Shown piece by piece: positions 31,854 to 33,366 of a stretch of DNA of 33,366 nt. The DNA is taken from assembly GCA_017617145.1 (NCBI GenBank), contig JAFZWX010000112.1:1-33366 (forward strand). Direction: 5' to 3'. The notes under the pieces were generated by a model. It was not told the origin of the DNA, ran no database searches, and saw nothing but the letters and a program-made list of their open reading frames with translations. How positions within the stretch are numbered: position 1 is the stretch's first letter; each line of letters begins with the position of its first letter. The translations under genes and the position numbers were made by a program. Origin of the DNA: Treponema sp. (lineage in GTDB: Bacteria; Spirochaetota; Spirochaetia; Treponematales; Treponemataceae).

Positions 31854-32545
31854 TAGTTTTGACCAGTTACATCCAGCGGAACTTCAATTTCTGTTGTAAC
31901 AGGAACATCATCATTTCCAGGGATTGTAATCCTTATAGAAATAGTCTTTTTCTCATCATCAAAAGCAGGACGGAAAACTTCAACATCTTTAATAAGCTGA
32001 GAAGCCGCATCCCCAGAGTTTCCAACATTTGTAACAAGAGAATCCTGGTTTGCTGCATTAAAGCCAAAAACATTCTGCCCGCTAAAAACAACATTTTCAA
32101 CCTGTTCAGTTACCTGCGAAGGAACCTGTGAATAAAGGCTCGAAGTAGCAGACATAGTCTTAACATTAGCACGTCGCACAGCAAAACTCAAAGGAAGTGC
32201 AAGAGCAAGCACTGCCGCAGCAGCAATAGCTGGAATAGCAATCTTCCAGGTGCGTGAACTATGTGAACCAAAACCAGAAACACCAGAACGACCGGCACGA
32301 CCCGAATTCTTAGAATACTTCATTTTGAGCATAAGACGCTCATAACTTGCATCCAGGAACGCTTTGTCAGGATTAACAGCCTCTGCATCCTTTTGAAATA
32401 CAGCTCTAACCATACGCAATTTTTCAAGTTCTGCACGGCATTTGTCGCACGCAGCAACATGAGCTTCGTACTGTTCCTTATGCTTCTGAGGAAGTTCATT
32501 ATCTAAGTACAAAGAGTGAATCTCTTTAGTTGGACAGGTAGACAT
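31853..32545 (-). CDS. Zinc-finger anti-sigma factor
   Basis: 230 residues. The N-terminal zf-HC2-type anti-sigma domain has His29-x3-Cys33-x2-Cys36 (AHVAACDKC) and Cys4. A single membrane span follows at about 100-122 (AIPAIAAAAVLALALPL), and the C-terminal about 105 residues are extracytoplasmic and end in a beta-rich stretch (ISIRITIPGNDDVPV). It would hold the ECF sigma factor at the membrane until a signal releases it. GGAGA five bases before ATG 32545 lies inside the sigma gene; the two genes overlap by 20 bases, which supports a dedicated pair. Its sensory domain does not match a family I know. Confidence 0.92.
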   Translation of the reverse strand: MSTCPTKEIHSLYLDNELPQKHKEQYEAHVAACDKCRAELEKLRMVRAVFQKDAEAVNPDKAFLDASYERLMLKMKYSKNSGRAGRSGVSGFGSHSSRTWKIAIPAIAAAAVLALALPLSFAVRRANVKTMSATSSLYSQVPSQVTEQVENVVFSGQNVFGFNAANQDSLVTNVGNSGDAASQLIKDVEVFRPAFDDEKKTISIRITIPGNDDVPVTTEIEVPLDVTGQN

Positions 32546-33095
32546 CGTCTTCTCCTAACAATTTAAGCAATTGTTCACGCGCTCTAAAAACTCTAACCTT
32601 AACATTACCTTCCGTAATGCCAAGAACTTTACCAATTTCCTTGTAGTTCAAGTCGCCGTATTCCTTAAGAATAAGCACCTCTCGCAAATTAGCAGGAAGC
32701 TTGTTCAAAGCCTCTTTTGCCTTCTTCATGGCATCTGCTTTAAGCAGGTCAACCTCGCCAGATTCAGACTTACGGTGATCCTCATATAAAACCTTTTCGT
32801 AAGCCTTGCGTTCTCTGTCCTTACGCTTAACATAATTAAGAGATGCGTTTTTTACAACACGAATGAGCCAGTATTTACAGTCATTCAAAGAAGGAAAAAC
32901 AAGGCACTTTTCATTTGCTTTGATTAACGAATCATGAACCAAATCTTCAGCCGCTTCTTCATCATTTACAATTCTGTATGATATTTTGAAGAGCATCTGC
33001 ATACAAGCGTCATAAATCGTCTTAAAATCAGTCGGATTCCCGGCATTTATAGCCACCTGAACCTCGCTCTGACCTGCTTCTATATTATCAAACAC
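32526..33095 (-). CDS. ECF-type RNA polymerase sigma factor
   Basis: 189 residues from GTG 33095, five bases after TGGAGA (33101-33106). The in-frame TTG at 33107 overlaps that SD and is less likely. Region 2 (YRIVNDEEAAEDLVHDSLIK, then CKYWLIRVVKNASLNYVKRK) binds the -10 element and core polymerase. Region 4 (LPANLREVLILKEYGDLNYK, then ITEGNVKVRVFRAREQLL) binds the -35 element. No other sigma regions are present, as usual for the ECF group. It overlaps the anti-sigma gene by 20 bases and heads an operon with the TIG/transglutaminase-like protein and pyrH. Auto-regulation is common in such pairs but no clear promoter was identified. Confidence 0.94.
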   Translation of the reverse strand: MFDNIEAGQSEVQVAINAGNPTDFKTIYDACMQMLFKISYRIVNDEEAAEDLVHDSLIKANEKCLVFPSLNDCKYWLIRVVKNASLNYVKRKDRERKAYEKVLYEDHRKSESGEVDLLKADAMKKAKEALNKLPANLREVLILKEYGDLNYKEIGKVLGITEGNVKVRVFRAREQLLKLLGEDDVYLSN

Positions 33096-33180
33096 ATTAT
33101 TCTCCAAAAAGTTACACTCTCTACTTATATTTTATACTATTTTAACCCATTTTATAGGAAAAATCTATTATTTCCAGTGG

Positions 33181-33366
33181 ATAGTAAATAGTTAATAGTT
33201 AATAGTGGGGGAAGCCTCCCCCTCGCTTCAAACCTTCGGTTTTCCGCTACCCCTTCGCCTAGGTGGCTCGCCGCCCCCTAAAACCCCCTCAAACTATTTA
33301 CTATTTTACTATTTTACTATTTTAATATTTCCTATTTACTATTTAATATTTACTATTACCTAACTC
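33181..33366. repeat. Repeat element with complementary A+T-rich arms and G+C-rich core (runs to window edge)
   Basis: Left arm 33181-33206 is a tandem of 7-base units (TAGTTAA). The right part from 33291 is made of ACTATTTT-like units and ends in ATTTACTATT, the complement of the left arm. The core 33207-33290 is G+C-rich, with a GGGGGA/TCCCCC hairpin (33207-33222), a small AAACC/GGTTT hairpin and the palindrome CCTAGG. No open reading frame is visible. It resembles a miniature inverted-repeat element or a structured intergenic repeat; the right boundary may lie outside the window. Confidence 0.6.

Overview
The window looks like a chromosome segment from a host-associated or rumen/gut Treponema (Spirochaetota). 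This is inferred from gene content and style: many lipoproteins with relaxed lipoboxes, an archaeal/spirochaete-type UMP kinase, a small zinc-type L28, PEGA-domain proteins, A+T-rich coding with weak or absent Shine-Dalgarno (SD) sites at several starts, and no Gram-positive features. It has 22 intact protein genes plus the 3' end of an ABC transporter gene. I saw no tRNA, rRNA, CRISPR array, transposase or prophage, and no gene-free gap longer than about 300 bases.

Layout, left to right. (a) 2-319: tail of an ABC exporter ATPase. (b) 424-9568, + strand: a tightly packed exported cassette. It encodes a small lipoprotein, a clostripain-like (C11) protease on a long Glu/Thr/Gln repeat stalk, a 2004-residue RHS/YD-repeat protein ending in an NlpC/P60-CHAP-like tip, and a small exported protein that is probably its immunity partner. 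(c) 9582-12316, - strand: histidine kinase, OmpR-type response regulator and a Pro-rich exported protein. These are divergent from 12532-14769, a Cthe_2159-like carbohydrate-binding lipoprotein; the intergenic region holds a candidate direct-repeat operator. (d) 14828-16312: a feruloyl/acetyl-xylan-type esterase lipoprotein. (e) 16456-20449, - strand: transketolase, a PTS EIIA-like regulator and an unrecognised 487-residue protein. (f) 20591-21845: a PhnP-like metallo-hydrolase and ribosomal protein L28 with a clear promoter and terminator. (g) 22051-23154: a membrane diguanylate cyclase. (h) 23162-28692, - strand: a probable operon radC, PEGA/beta-barrel protein, HtrA protease, uvrB. (i) 28800-29444: a glucosaminidase-like lipoprotein. 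(j) 29434-33095, - strand: ECF sigma factor, zinc-finger anti-sigma factor, a TIG/transglutaminase-like protein that lacks the catalytic Cys, and UMP kinase. (k) 33181-33366: a repeat element with complementary A+T-rich arms around a G+C-rich core.

The most novel-looking part is cassette (b). It resembles a polymorphic toxin system, but the giant RHS protein carries a Sec-type signal peptide, the toxin tip looks like a peptidoglycan peptidase/amidase, and the putative immunity protein is also exported. That is what would be needed if the toxin acts on cell wall in the periplasm. The preceding surface-type protease is a candidate processing or release factor (inference only).

Other noteworthy signals are two classes of dispersed palindromes resembling repeat elements reported from distant bacterial groups, a 72-bp near-perfect palindrome at 20503-20574, and the Cys-to-Ala transglutaminase homologue in the sigma-factor operon.
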